Positions 55,326-64,000 of a DNA stretch of 64,000 bases are shown one piece after another. A program made the translations under genes and the position numbers. Source of the stretch: Bacteroidota bacterium. Its GTDB lineage: Bacteria; Bacteroidota; Bacteroidia; Bacteroidales; Prolixibacteraceae. The notes under the pieces are model-generated. The model searched no databases. It saw only the letters and a program-made list of their open reading frames with translations, and was not told the DNA's origin. Position 1 is the first letter of the stretch. Each line of letters starts with the position of its first letter. Location of the stretch: positions 132,665-196,664 of the forward strand of contig JAHEYU010000003.1 in the NCBI GenBank assembly GCA_023251435.1, in the 5' to 3' direction.

Positions 55326-55904
55326 ATGAAAACAATCACACTTGAATTTTCGAAACTTCAGATTCTAAAAGAAAAGGAACGCTGGAAACTCTATTTTGTA
55401 ATTGTTACCGAACATCCAACCGATAACGATAAGATGGTCGTTTCGACCTTCCCGGAACCGTATATCCGTTTAAAAACCAACCTCGACAACCTTATTAGTT
55501 TTGAGCCGGAAGGAAGTGGCGAAACCGATGGCTTATTCGTGATTGAGAGACAATTACCCGATGACAATCGAATCAAGGTTCGGGTTTATCTTAGGCAATG
55601 CCGACAAAACATCCGAAGCCTGGGTGAATCGTTGCAAGACCTGAAAAAGTCGCTGGGAGGAGATGCTTTCGAAATTGTGGATGATTTATTGGGTACGACT
55701 GTTCCTTGGCTGGTGGTGGCGAAAAAAGCTGTGCCGATGATGGGAAAGGTTTTAAGCAAAATAAAGGATAAAGACATGGGTTTTGTCAGCATGGACGAAT
55801 CGCTTAAAAAAGAAGAAGTTGAACAGAATTGTGTGCTTCACCGTACGAATAACTTTTCGACCGGCGAAGCCAAAATCTGGTGGAAATGGAAGGTGACTGA
55901 ATAG
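55326..55904 (+). CDS. Hypothetical cytoplasmic protein
   Basis: 192 residues, no signal peptide or membrane helix of full length; a weakly hydrophobic stretch lies at about 125-145 (TTVPWLVVAKKAVPMMGKVL). Beta-rich N-terminal half, helical middle and a C-terminal strand pair (EAKIWWKWKVTE). I do not recognise a family. It starts 52 bp after the GH78 gene, is followed by a clear terminator, and may be the last gene of that transcript. Confidence 0.6.
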   Translation: MKTITLEFSKLQILKEKERWKLYFVIVTEHPTDNDKMVVSTFPEPYIRLKTNLDNLISFEPEGSGETDGLFVIERQLPDDNRIKVRVYLRQCRQNIRSLGESLQDLKKSLGGDAFEIVDDLLGTTVPWLVVAKKAVPMMGKVLSKIKDKDMGFVSMDESLKKEEVEQNCVLHRTNNFSTGEAKIWWKWKVTE

Positions 55905-55932
55905 TGGTGGAATATGGTCGCTGATAAAAGTA

Positions 55933-55968
55933 AAAAACCGTCCCGGATTTTGATCCGGGACGGTTTTT
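55933..55968. terminator. Bidirectional rho-independent terminator
   Basis: 16-bp perfect arms 55933-55948 and 55953-55968 (AAAAACCGTCCCGGAT / ATCCGGGACGGTTTTT) with a 4-nt loop and an A/T run on each side, between the convergent hypothetical and isomerase-like genes. Confidence 0.95.
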
Positions 55969-55988
55969 CTATCACATTTACTTCGGTT

Positions 55989-56855
55989 TTATTTCACGAA
56001 TTCAGCATTTTGCAGGAATTCGAGCGATTTTTGAACGCTTTCGATGGGTGTGAAATTGTATTCTTCCACTTCAACGATAATTTTTTTCATGCCCGAAGTT
56101 GCAGCATTTTCGAAAATTGGTTTGAAATCCATTGGACCAGCACCAACTTCAGCTTTGTCTTTTACATGCCATAACTCGAAACGGCCTGGATAAGCATTGA
56201 AATAGTCAACTGCATTTTTGCCTCCTTTGGTTATCCAAAATAAATCGAGCTGGAACATCACTTTTGCAGGATCGGTATTCTGAAGCATAAAATCGTAAAT
56301 TACCTGACCTTCCAATTCTTTGAATTCTGCATCGTGGTTGTGGTAGCCAAAACGGATTCCGGCAGCATTACATTTTTCGCCAACAGCATTGAAATAGTCG
56401 CAATATTGTTTCAAACCAGCAAGGCTGGTGTAACCTTCTTCACCCATCCACGGTTGTACAATGTAGCTAACTCCGGCAGTTTTATGGGCAGCAATACAAG
56501 TATCCCACCATGCCATCGTTTCTGCCCATTTGGTCGAATCAGGCAAACCTTGTCCGGTATGCGAAGCAAAGAATTTCATTCCATTGGCTTCAACCAAAGC
56601 TTTAAAATCGGCTGGTTCCATATCGTAGAATTTTCCGTCGCCATAACCGGCAGCTTCCACAAACGAATAACCCATAGCGCCAACTTTTTCGATGGTACCT
56701 TTGGCGTCGGTTTTCATGTCGTCTTTAACCGACCATAATTGCAGCCCAATTTCCTTTGCAGGTTGTTTCGGGGTGCACGAAGTAATTCCGCCGGCAACAA
56801 AAACGGCCAGCGCAATGAAAGTCAATGATTTTTTAACACTTAAATTTAAACTCAT
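55989..56855 (-). CDS. Sugar phosphate isomerase/epimerase-like TIM-barrel lipoprotein
   Basis: 288 residues. Lipoprotein signal GGITSC near residue 27. Xylose-isomerase-like/AP-endonuclease-2 TIM barrel: EIGLQLWSVKDDMKTD, GYSFVEAAGYGDGKF, IRFGYHNHDAEF (metal-binding His/Glu region), VMFQLDLFWITKGG and ELWHVKDKAEVG, and a late Glu in IIVEVEEY. Exported members of this group are frequent in Bacteroidota glycan loci and generally unassigned; some act on keto-sugars. It shares its strand with the downstream-coordinate CE2 esterase gene but is about 100 bp away. Confidence 0.8.
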   Translation of the reverse strand: MSLNLSVKKSLTFIALAVFVAGGITSCTPKQPAKEIGLQLWSVKDDMKTDAKGTIEKVGAMGYSFVEAAGYGDGKFYDMEPADFKALVEANGMKFFASHTGQGLPDSTKWAETMAWWDTCIAAHKTAGVSYIVQPWMGEEGYTSLAGLKQYCDYFNAVGEKCNAAGIRFGYHNHDAEFKELEGQVIYDFMLQNTDPAKVMFQLDLFWITKGGKNAVDYFNAYPGRFELWHVKDKAEVGAGPMDFKPIFENAATSGMKKIIVEVEEYNFTPIESVQKSLEFLQNAEFVK

Positions 56856-56955
56856 GATAAATGATTTAGTTGATAATGTAATTATTTGTGTGTTGAAAAT
56901 TCAGGTTTCAACAAAAATAGGTTCAAAAAAGCAAATCTGAAACAGATTGTCGAAT

Positions 56956-58050
56956 TTAAAATTCCTTATCGCTGTAATTCCAGCCGGTAACGCTCGAAAT
57001 AACCGGCAGTACATGCGCAGCCATTTTGCGTTGCCCAATATAGTTGGGATGCGTGTCGGAGCCCAAATCTTTTTCAGGATCCATTAAATAAGTCGGAATA
57101 CCCACAAAATACACATTCTTTTTCTGGTAAACCGATCTGAAATCTTCCACCATTTCTTTTACGTACGAATAGCAGGGTTCATCTGTCATTGGGCCAACCA
57201 CGCAGAAGATGGGTAAATCGCCGTACTGTTTGCGCACTTCGTTGATCAGTTTCTCGTATCCGGCTTTAAAAACTACTTTGTCGGGGTAGGGTTGTGTGCT
57301 GAAATCGTTCGTTCCCAGATTGATAACCACAACATCTGGTTTCCATTGTTTGAAATTCCAGAGTGGTTGTTCCTTTTCGTCGAAAACGCGGTTAAAGCGG
57401 TCGGGCATGGCATTGGGCGAAACTTTCTCTTTGTAGCCGTAATTTCTAACCACACCCATTCCTGAATGTGCTACGATGTGATAATCGGCTTTAAATGCAC
57501 GCGCCATAATCGCGGCATAACTCTGGTAATTATTTTCAGTCGAAGGTTTCCACCGCTCACTTTTCGATAATCCTTCAGTTCCGTATCCGCAGGTAATAGA
57601 GTTGCCTATAAATTCAATCTTGCGAGTCGGAATATCTTTCCACGCAAGCATTTCACCATTTTCAGAAATAAGAATTCCCTTAAAGATGCCGGTTCCCTGG
57701 CTTCCTTCGGTACGTTTATAAATCTGAACACGATGAATATGAGTACCCAGATTTTTGCCAATAACAAGTGTCGTATCACTTTTTACTTCAATGGTTTTCG
57801 AGGGCTGATCGTCGATAAACACATTGTAATAGTTGTGCCCGGAATCACTCATGCGCAACGCAAGTTCGGTTCCCCTGAAATTGAACTGAATATAAACGCC
57901 CGACCAATCGTAACGAACTTCCTGCGGGTTAGAAAAATCGAACCGCCCGACATACCGGATAGCGTCATGATTGGCAGGAATCAGTTTGGTTTGTGAAAAT
58001 CCTGAAACACAAATCTGAAGGAAAACAATGGCTAAAAAAAGTGTCTTCAT
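56956..58050 (-). CDS. CE2-type SGNH acetyl esterase
   Basis: 364 residues from the ATG at 58050; the frame continues 36 codons upstream but without signal-peptide logic. Signal peptide 1-20 (CVSGFSQ). N-terminal jelly-roll about 25-130 (YDWSGVYIQFNFRGTELAL), then SGNH domain: GNSITCGYG (nucleophile Ser), VVINLGTNDFS and SDTHPNYIGQRKMA with the catalytic Asp/His. CE2 enzymes deacetylate xylan or glucomannan oligomers. Secreted. Confidence 0.87.
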   Translation of the reverse strand: MKTLFLAIVFLQICVSGFSQTKLIPANHDAIRYVGRFDFSNPQEVRYDWSGVYIQFNFRGTELALRMSDSGHNYYNVFIDDQPSKTIEVKSDTTLVIGKNLGTHIHRVQIYKRTEGSQGTGIFKGILISENGEMLAWKDIPTRKIEFIGNSITCGYGTEGLSKSERWKPSTENNYQSYAAIMARAFKADYHIVAHSGMGVVRNYGYKEKVSPNAMPDRFNRVFDEKEQPLWNFKQWKPDVVVINLGTNDFSTQPYPDKVVFKAGYEKLINEVRKQYGDLPIFCVVGPMTDEPCYSYVKEMVEDFRSVYQKKNVYFVGIPTYLMDPEKDLGSDTHPNYIGQRKMAAHVLPVISSVTGWNYSDKEF

Positions 58051-58168
58051 AGTTTGATAATTGATAGTTTGATGGATTGATTTGTTGATGATTATTCGTG
58101 ATCTCATAACCCGTATTGCGTAACTCGTAACAATTAAGTTCTGAATGTGACTGATCACTGATCACTTT

Positions 58169-58651
58169 TTAGGTTTCAAAAAAAGCATCCACACCCGGAT
58201 AGTTATATTTTTCGCGGGCATCGGTTTCTGACAACAGGAAAAAACGCAGTTCGGCTTCAGCACACGTAATTCCTGAATTGTTGATCAGTCGTGACTGAAT
58301 GGTAGCCATCCGTTTATTTTGATCTGTCAGCTTTGCACGAATGGTAATTTCACCCTGATCAATCATTAGCGGTTGTTTAAACCTGACTTTCATTTCGGCA
58401 GTTACGCCAACAGTACCGCATTTGACGTACACAACCCAGCCTGCAATTTCGTCGAGCAAAGTCGATTGTATTCCTCCATGAACAACTTTCGGGTAGCTTT
58501 GCAGGATTGGCCGGGGATTCCAGTACGAAACCACTTCATCGCCGTCTTCCCAAAATTCGAGATGCAATCCGAAATCATTGTAAGGCGAACATCCGAAGCA
58601 TTGATAAACTTCAGGATCGTCGTTCAAATGTATATTTTTGATTTTTCTCAT
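58169..58651 (-). CDS. PaaI-type hotdog thioesterase
   Basis: 160 residues from the ATG at 58651 (an upstream TTG at 58660 is possible). Hotdog fold with KVVHGGIQSTLLDEIAGWVVY, the HGG...D/E pattern of acyl-CoA thioesterases, and an N-terminal Cys pair in VYQCFGCSPYNDFGLHLEFW. Cytoplasmic. Divergent from the nucleoside phosphorylase gene with an 80-bp spacer. The acyl-CoA substrate is unknown. Confidence 0.83.
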   Translation of the reverse strand: MRKIKNIHLNDDPEVYQCFGCSPYNDFGLHLEFWEDGDEVVSYWNPRPILQSYPKVVHGGIQSTLLDEIAGWVVYVKCGTVGVTAEMKVRFKQPLMIDQGEITIRAKLTDQNKRMATIQSRLINNSGITCAEAELRFFLLSETDAREKYNYPGVDAFFET

Positions 58652-58730
58652 GATGAACAAAAATAGTCCAAAAATATTGCCTTTTAACTACCTTTTGCCT
58701 AGTTTAGAACCTTTCAAAATATACTTAAAC

Positions 58731-59600
58731 ATGATCAGATCATCAGAACTCATAATAAATACCGACGGTAGTATTTTCCATTTACACTTAAAACCCGAAC
58801 AAATTGCCGATAACATCATTCTTGTCGGGGATCCCGGACGTGTTGATTTAATAGGGAAGTTGCTGACAGACATTGAATTTCGGGCACAAAACCGCGAATT
58901 TGTTTCAATAACCGGAAAATATAATAACCAGCGTATTACCATTGTTTCAACCGGAATTGGTACCGACAACATTGATATTGTGGTAAACGAGCTCGATGCT
59001 TTGGCCAATATTGACCTCAAAACCCGCGAAATAAAACCGGTTCACCGAACATTGAATTTTGTCAGAATTGGAACTTCGGGCGGACTTCAGGATTATTTAC
59101 CAGTCGATTCGTTTGTTATTTCAAAAAAAGCCATTGGGTTTGACGGATTACTGAATTTTTACGCGAACCGTGATTCTGTCTCCGATTTGCCTTTCGAGGA
59201 AGCTTTCAGGCAACATACCGGTTGGGGAAAACAACTTACTGCGCCATATATTGTCGATTGTTCAGATAAGTTATTTTCAAAAATCCATCAATCCGATACC
59301 ATTTCAGGAGTAACAATTTCGGCTCCCGGATTTTATGGTCCGCAGGGGAGGGTACTTCGTTTGCCACTTGCCGATCCGCTTTTGAACGATAAAATTGAAT
59401 CGTTTTCGTTTGATAATCACAAAATAACCAACTTCGAGATGGAGTGTTCGGCTATTTACGGACTATCGAAACTGCTCGGACACGAGGCACTTACAGTTTG
59501 CCTGATAATAGCCAATCGCGTTAAAAAAGAAGCATCGGCCAATTATCATGAAACGATGGAAAAACTGATTAAACTGGTTCTTGAACGGCTAACAAGTTAA
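58731..59600 (+). CDS. Nucleoside phosphorylase (uridine phosphorylase-like)
   Basis: 289 residues from the ATG at 58731 (MIRSSELIINTDG); the frame extends 93 bp upstream over the divergent gene's start and is unlikely to be used. PNP_UDP_1 features: ILVGDPGRVDLIG, VSTGIGTDNIDIVVNEL, FVRIGTSGGLQ (phosphate site) and NFEMECSAIYGLSKLLGHEAL near 245. It splits a nucleoside with phosphate. Compared with E. coli Udp it is about 35 residues longer. It starts a likely operon; the next gene is 13 bp away. Confidence 0.87.
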   Translation: MIRSSELIINTDGSIFHLHLKPEQIADNIILVGDPGRVDLIGKLLTDIEFRAQNREFVSITGKYNNQRITIVSTGIGTDNIDIVVNELDALANIDLKTREIKPVHRTLNFVRIGTSGGLQDYLPVDSFVISKKAIGFDGLLNFYANRDSVSDLPFEEAFRQHTGWGKQLTAPYIVDCSDKLFSKIHQSDTISGVTISAPGFYGPQGRVLRLPLADPLLNDKIESFSFDNHKITNFEMECSAIYGLSKLLGHEALTVCLIIANRVKKEASANYHETMEKLIKLVLERLTS

Positions 59601-59613
59601 CTGAATGTGAGAT

Positions 59614-60480
59614 ATGAATGTGAACAAGCTGGACTCTCTGATTGCGCTTTTGGATGACCCGGATGATTCGGTCTTTCATGTTGTTCTTGAGGAACTTTTG
59701 AAAGAAGATATTGCCGTTGTTGATCATCTGGAACATATTTGGGAAACCAGCATGGACGATTTGGTTCAGAAACGGATTGAGGGGATAATTCAGAAAATAC
59801 AGTTGAAAGACACCAAGCAACGAATTGAGCGATGGGCTGACCAAAAAACAATTGATCTTTTCGAGGGTTTTTTCCTGATTTCGCGTTACCAGTTTCCTGA
59901 ATTAAAACTCAAATCGGTACAAATGCAGCTCGATAAAATCAGGAAAGATGTTTGGATTGAATTCAGGAACTCGCTTACCTCAATCGAAAAAATTACAATC
60001 CTGAATCATATTTTTTACGATCAGTATAAATTCAAGGTCGATCATTTTAATCCAGATACTCCGAACAACTGTTACATTAACCGGATACTCGAAACAAAAA
60101 CGGGCAATGCAGTTTCTATTGCGATTTTGTATATGCTGGTGGCCCGCTCTCTAAATCTTCCGGCTTATTATATCGATTTTCAGAAGAATCCGCTGATCGG
60201 CTATTTCGATAAGGAAATGGCAATTTTAGTTCATGGCGACAATATAGATCATTCATTGCTTTTTTATATTAATCCCTCGAATAATGGTGCTATTATCGGT
60301 CCGAAGGAAGTGGATTACATTCAGCACACCAGCAACCTGACTGACCGGAGAATACTTACAGAACCTTGTCCCGACCGGATTATCATTAAACGATTGATTG
60401 AAAAACTTGTACAATCGTACACATTACTCGGTAAACTCGAAAAGGTAAACTATCTGAACGATATTGCTGCGATTTTGTAA
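59614..60480 (+). CDS. SirB1-like transglutaminase-fold protein
   Basis: 288 residues, cytoplasmic. SirB1/Transglut_core2 pattern: helical N-terminus, then ILNHIFYDQYKFKVDHFNP, CYINRILETKTGNAVSIAILYMLVARSLNLPAYYID and LVHGDNIDHSLLFYIN. The canonical Cys of active transglutaminases is replaced by Asn/Ala around TGNAVSIAI, so catalysis is doubtful. The function of the family is not settled. Starts 13 bp after the phosphorylase gene. Confidence 0.8.
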   Translation: MNVNKLDSLIALLDDPDDSVFHVVLEELLKEDIAVVDHLEHIWETSMDDLVQKRIEGIIQKIQLKDTKQRIERWADQKTIDLFEGFFLISRYQFPELKLKSVQMQLDKIRKDVWIEFRNSLTSIEKITILNHIFYDQYKFKVDHFNPDTPNNCYINRILETKTGNAVSIAILYMLVARSLNLPAYYIDFQKNPLIGYFDKEMAILVHGDNIDHSLLFYINPSNNGAIIGPKEVDYIQHTSNLTDRRILTEPCPDRIIIKRLIEKLVQSYTLLGKLEKVNYLNDIAAIL

Positions 60481-60500
60481 AAATTAAAAGCGTAAGAATT

Positions 60501-61772
60501 ATGATTTTATCAATTATCCTTGTCCTGTTTTATTTACTGATGCCTGTTCTGCTCATTTATCTGGTTCATATTTCGAAAACGATCAATAAAATTGGTGCAG
60601 TTGTGATGGCATACATCATTGGGCTGGTAGTAGGCAATATCGGAATTTTTCCACATGCAAGTGATTCATTAAAAGCTGTTTTGGCAGGGAAGTCGTTTTT
60701 GCCGCACGATCAGTTAACCAATTATCTGGCCGAAGGGAAGATTTTGCATAGCGATGTGATGGTGAATCAAATCGCATCCACTCAGGATATGATTATGTCG
60801 GTGGCAATTCCGATTGCATTGCCGCTGCTGCTTTTTTCTCTCGATATAAAACGATGGCTTAAGTTGGCAAAAGAGGGCTTACTTTCTTTAATACTCGGAG
60901 TATCGTCGCTTATTATTGTAGTTGTTGCCGGGTACTTTTTGTTCGAAAGTTATATTGATGAATCTTGGAAAGTGGCCGGAATGTTGGTAGGTGTTTATAC
61001 AGGCGGAACCCCAAACCTGGCGGCTATTGGTACAGCTTTAGATGTGGCTCCCAATATTTTTGTACTAACCAATACCTATGATATGGTGATTGGTTCCTTG
61101 TGCCTGTTTTTCCTTCTAACAATTGCTCAAAGGGCTTTTAATCTGATCCTTCCGCATTTTAGGGAAAGCCATGAAAAGGTAAAACTGAAAAAGATAATTG
61201 AAGAAAGCAGTGGCATAGACAATTATCTGGGGATGCTGACAAAAAATGGGATTCTCCAACTTTCAAAAGCCTTGGGATTGTCGTTGCTTATCTTGGTTAC
61301 TTCTTATGGAATCAGCTTGTTAATGCCAAAATCTGCACAAACTGCGGTCGTCATACTTTTGATTACTACACTTGGATTATTGCTTGGCACCATTAAAAGT
61401 ATCAGTAAAATCGAAAAAACGTTTCAGCTCGGAATGTACTTTATCATTGTATTCTCAATGGTTGTAGCTTCAATGGCCGATTTGCGGAGTATGTTTCAGA
61501 TCGATTTCCTACATTTGTTTATGTACATCACTTTTGTTGTTTTTGGCTCAATCATCGTGCATGTATTTCTGTCGTATTTGTTCAAAATCGATTCCGATAC
61601 TACCATCATTACCATTACTGCGCTCACTTTTTCTCCGCCGTTTGTACCGGTAGTGGCAGCAGCACTGAAAAATAAGGAAATCATTATCACCGGAATCACA
61701 ACTGGAATACTGGGATATGCATTTGGTAATTATCTGGGCGTTGGCCTGGCCTATTTCCTGAAAGCATTTTAG
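60501..61772 (+). CDS. DUF819 family membrane transporter-like protein
   Basis: 423 residues with about 11 transmembrane helices. DUF819 (YjcL) features: IPIALPLLLFSLDIKRWLKL, VAGMLVGVYTGGTPNLAAIG (reentrant-loop-like) and ALTFSPPFVPVVAAALKNKE near the end, giving an inverted-repeat transporter layout. Inner membrane; transport role is likely, substrate unknown. It lies 20 bp after the SirB1-like gene, in the same direction. Confidence 0.87.
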   Translation: MILSIILVLFYLLMPVLLIYLVHISKTINKIGAVVMAYIIGLVVGNIGIFPHASDSLKAVLAGKSFLPHDQLTNYLAEGKILHSDVMVNQIASTQDMIMSVAIPIALPLLLFSLDIKRWLKLAKEGLLSLILGVSSLIIVVVAGYFLFESYIDESWKVAGMLVGVYTGGTPNLAAIGTALDVAPNIFVLTNTYDMVIGSLCLFFLLTIAQRAFNLILPHFRESHEKVKLKKIIEESSGIDNYLGMLTKNGILQLSKALGLSLLILVTSYGISLLMPKSAQTAVVILLITTLGLLLGTIKSISKIEKTFQLGMYFIIVFSMVVASMADLRSMFQIDFLHLFMYITFVVFGSIIVHVFLSYLFKIDSDTTIITITALTFSPPFVPVVAAALKNKEIIITGITTGILGYAFGNYLGVGLAYFLKAF

Positions 61773-61791
61773 TACCATCATACATTTCTCA

Positions 61792-62010
61792 ATGAAACTA
61801 TTTCAAAGAATATTCAGGTTTTACCGCGAAGGTTTTACCAATATGCCTAAATGGGGGAAACAGGTTTGGCTGATCATCCTAATCAAACTTTTCATCATGT
61901 TCGTGATCCTGAAAATCTTCTTCTTCCCCAATTTCCTGAAGACGAACTTTAAAAACGATGCTGAACGAAGCGATCACGTACTTGAAAATTTAACCAATAT
62001 CAACAAATAA
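61792..62010 (+). CDS. DUF4492 protein upstream of cydAB
   Basis: 72 residues with one transmembrane helix at about 25-47 (WLIILIKLFIMFVILKIFFF), preceded by FYREGFTNMPKWGKQ, the family's signature. In Bacteroidota, DUF4492 genes routinely precede cydA; a role as a small bd-oxidase subunit or assembly factor, as for CydX, is an inference. Starts 19 bp after the DUF819 gene and ends 10 bp before cydA. Confidence 0.88.
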   Translation: MKLFQRIFRFYREGFTNMPKWGKQVWLIILIKLFIMFVILKIFFFPNFLKTNFKNDAERSDHVLENLTNINK

Positions 62011-62020
62011 AACAACATCT

Positions 62021-63598
62021 ATGATTGAAGGAATCGACTTATCTCTGGTAAACTGGTCGCGCGGGCAATTTGCACTAACGGCCATGTATCACTGGATTTT
62101 TGTGCCTTTAACATTGGGATTGGCCATCATTATTGCCATTATGGAAACCCTGTATGTTAAGACCGGAAACCCGGAGTGGAAACGGATCACCAAATTCTGG
62201 ATGACCCTTTTTGGGATCAACTTTGCCATTGGTGTGGCAACCGGTATTATTCTCGAATTCGAGTTCGGCACCAACTGGTCAAATTATTCCTGGTTCGTGG
62301 GCGATATTTTTGGCGCACCGCTGGCCATCGAAGGAATTCTCGCCTTCTTCATGGAATCGACATTTATTGCCATCATGTTTTTTGGATGGAATAAAGTGAG
62401 CAAAGGCTTTCACCTCACAGCTACCTGGCTTACCGCCATCGGGGCCAATCTTTCGGCGTTATGGATTCTTGTAGCCAACGGATGGATGCAAAAACCTGTT
62501 GGAATGGTTTTTAATCCTGAATCGGCTCGTATGGAAATGGTAAGTTTTTGGGAAGTCCTGTTTTCTCCGATGGCTGTCCATAAATTCCTGCACACCACTT
62601 CATCCAGCTTTGTGCTGGCATCAATCTTCGTAATTGGCGTTTCTGCCTGGTTTATCCTGAAAGGCCGCGAAATTGCTTTTGCACGCAAGAGCATTGTTGT
62701 TGCTGCTATTTTCGGATTTATGTCATCGATATATACCGTATTATCAGGCGATAGTTCGGCACGCGAAATAGCCCATCACCAACCAATGAAATTTGCCGCA
62801 TTCGAAGGTTTATACAATGGCAGCGAAGGTGCAGGACTGGTGGCACTTGGACTTATCTCGACATCCGAAACCGATCCGTCGAACGAAAATCTCAAGGACT
62901 TTACCATGAAAATCGAAATCCCAAATATTTTGTCGTACATGGCATTTATGGACTGGAATGCATTTGTTCCGGGCATAAACGATTTGATAAGGGGAAACGA
63001 GAAATATGGCGTAATGTCGGCAAACGAAAAAATTGTAAGGGGTAAAATGGCCATTGAAAAGCTAACTGCCTTTAAAGAAGCCAAAAAATCAGGCCAGACT
63101 GCTGTTGCAGACTCCTTGAAAACAGAAATTATGAGTCCGGATTTTCAGAAAAACTACTTTAATTATTTCGGATATGGTTATATCACAGATACGCATAGTT
63201 TGGTGCCCAGTGTGCCACTGGCTTTTTACAGTTTTCATTTAATGGTGGTGCTGGGCATGTATTTTATCTTATTTTTCCTGATGGCCTTATTTTTTACACT
63301 GAAGGGTAAAATTCACAAACACAGGTTGTTTCTCCGTGCGGCAATGTGGACCATTCCGCTGGCCTATATTGCCAGTCAGTCTGGTTGGGTTCTTGCCGAA
63401 GTAGGCCGCCAGCCCTGGGTAATACAGGATTTGATGCCAACCATGGCCGCTGTAACCAAAATTAGTGTTGGTGCAGTTCAGGTTACTTTCTGGCTTTTTG
63501 CCATCATTTTTACCACACTGCTGATTGCTGAAATAAAAATCATGATGCGACAAATTAAAATCGGACCTAAATCTGAAGGAGGAACCAGCCATGTTTGA
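62021..63598 (+). CDS. cydA: Cytochrome bd ubiquinol oxidase subunit I
   Basis: 525 residues, about nine transmembrane helices. Heme ligands are visible: His in ALTAMYHWIFVPLTLGL (near 23), His in VHKFLHTTSSSF (near 187), Met in the region SFHLMVVLGMYFILF. GRQPWVIQDLMPT near 465 is the conserved quinol-side motif. The Q-loop is of the short kind. Inner-membrane quinol oxidase with high oxygen affinity, fitting growth at low oxygen. Its last eight bases overlap cydB. Confidence 0.97.
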   Translation: MIEGIDLSLVNWSRGQFALTAMYHWIFVPLTLGLAIIIAIMETLYVKTGNPEWKRITKFWMTLFGINFAIGVATGIILEFEFGTNWSNYSWFVGDIFGAPLAIEGILAFFMESTFIAIMFFGWNKVSKGFHLTATWLTAIGANLSALWILVANGWMQKPVGMVFNPESARMEMVSFWEVLFSPMAVHKFLHTTSSSFVLASIFVIGVSAWFILKGREIAFARKSIVVAAIFGFMSSIYTVLSGDSSAREIAHHQPMKFAAFEGLYNGSEGAGLVALGLISTSETDPSNENLKDFTMKIEIPNILSYMAFMDWNAFVPGINDLIRGNEKYGVMSANEKIVRGKMAIEKLTAFKEAKKSGQTAVADSLKTEIMSPDFQKNYFNYFGYGYITDTHSLVPSVPLAFYSFHLMVVLGMYFILFFLMALFFTLKGKIHKHRLFLRAAMWTIPLAYIASQSGWVLAEVGRQPWVIQDLMPTMAAVTKISVGAVQVTFWLFAIIFTTLLIAEIKIMMRQIKIGPKSEGGTSHV

Positions 63599-64000
63599 AA
63601 CTTTTTCATTGATCACATTGCAGCAATACTGGTGGCTGATCGTTTCGCTGCTGGGTGCCTTGTTTGTATTTTTAACCTTTGTGCAGGGTGGTGGTACACT
63701 GTTATTTACCATTGCTAAAAACGAAACAGAGAAAACACTGCTGGTGAACACGCTTGGCCGGAAATGGGAATTTACTTTCACCACGCTGGTAACTTTTGGC
63801 GGGGCATTTTTTGCCTCTTTCCCTTTATTTTATGCTACTTCATTCGGAGGTGCTTACTGGGTTTGGTTTGCAATCCTGTTTTCGTTCGTAATTCAGGCAG
63901 TATCTTATGAATTCCGTAAAAAACCGGCGAACTTTCTGGGTGCAAGAACTTACGAAATATTCCTTTTCATTAATGGCCTGCTTGGGCCGCTTTTGGTCGG
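63591..64000 (+). CDS. cydB: Cytochrome bd ubiquinol oxidase subunit II (3' end outside window)
   Basis: Starts at the ATG 63591, overlapping the cydA stop by eight bases, and stays open to the right edge (136 residues). The beginning MFETFSLITLQQYWWLIVSL and the following FVFLTFVQGGGTLLF match Bacteroidota CydB; WEFTFTTLVTFGGAFFASFPL follows. Several transmembrane helices. Cut only by the window edge. Confidence 0.93.
   Translation, partial: MFETFSLITLQQYWWLIVSLLGALFVFLTFVQGGGTLLFTIAKNETEKTLLVNTLGRKWEFTFTTLVTFGGAFFASFPLFYATSFGGAYWVWFAILFSFVIQAVSYEFRKKPANFLGARTYEIFLFINGLLGPLLV

Noticed and set aside
58129..58168. TGATCACTGATCAC tandem near 58145 as an operator
   Set aside because: Short low-complexity repeat between minus-strand genes, with no second copy at a promoter.

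Overview
The window comes from the genome of a member of the Bacteroidota. The evidence is a SusC/SusD pair, many secreted or lipoprotein glycan-active enzymes (GH127, GH43-like, GH9, GH95, GH78, sulfatase, CE2), a cydAB operon preceded by the Bacteroidota-type DUF4492 gene, DUF4256 and DUF4922 proteins, and few strong Shine-Dalgarno sequences. The mix resembles Marinilabiliales/Prolixibacteraceae, but that placement is an impression, not a measurement.

Layout: 0-3 kb holds the end of a plant-glycan locus (5'-truncated GH127, GH43-like propeller enzyme). 3-7.7 kb is mixed: a decayed REP-associated transposase remnant with a strong hairpin, an NmrA-type oxidoreductase, DUF4256, a small membrane protein, a PAS/LuxR-like sensor and a small outer-membrane barrel. 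7.8-44.2 kb is the centre of interest: genes that together look like a complete peptidoglycan (muropeptide) salvage locus. 44.4-58.7 kb holds GH95, ClpB, a CIA30 protein, sulfatase, GH78, a sugar-isomerase-like lipoprotein, a CE2 esterase and a hotdog thioesterase. 58.7-64 kb holds a nucleoside phosphorylase, a SirB1-like protein, a DUF819 transporter, DUF4492, cydA and the start of cydB.

How the central genes may work together (family knowledge plus inference): a SusC/SusD pair (30.2-35.4 kb) would import cell-wall fragments. A DigH-like GHL10 glycosidase, two NamZ-type (GH171/DUF1343) exo-N-acetylmuramidases, an amidase-fold protein carrying an inserted golvesin domain and an AmiE-like serine hydrolase would separate sugars from peptides. 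An NlpC/P60 endopeptidase, a Tat-exported L-Ala-D/L-Glu epimerase and an S9 peptidase would process the stem peptides. An SSS symporter next to an HGSNAT-like membrane acyltransferase would bring amino sugars in. MurK-like kinase and MurQ etherase would turn MurNAc into GlcNAc-6-phosphate. Members without an obvious role are a GH9-deacetylase fusion, a transglutaminase-like lipoprotein, a GT2 glycosyltransferase, a DUF4922 HIT/GalT-like protein, a URO-D-like protein between the two NamZ genes, and a metallophosphatase-PQQ propeller protein.

Two further points stand out. An 18-bp motif, ATTGGTAWTACATGTTAY, occurs 67 bp upstream of murK and again upstream of susC, and could tie the two halves into one regulon. 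The spacers are full of palindromes and dispersed repeats: a three-copy REP-like family, nested inverted repeats, two blocks of CCC-loop-GGG palindromes, one intact and one decayed HUH transposase gene. No tRNA, rRNA or CRISPR array was seen.
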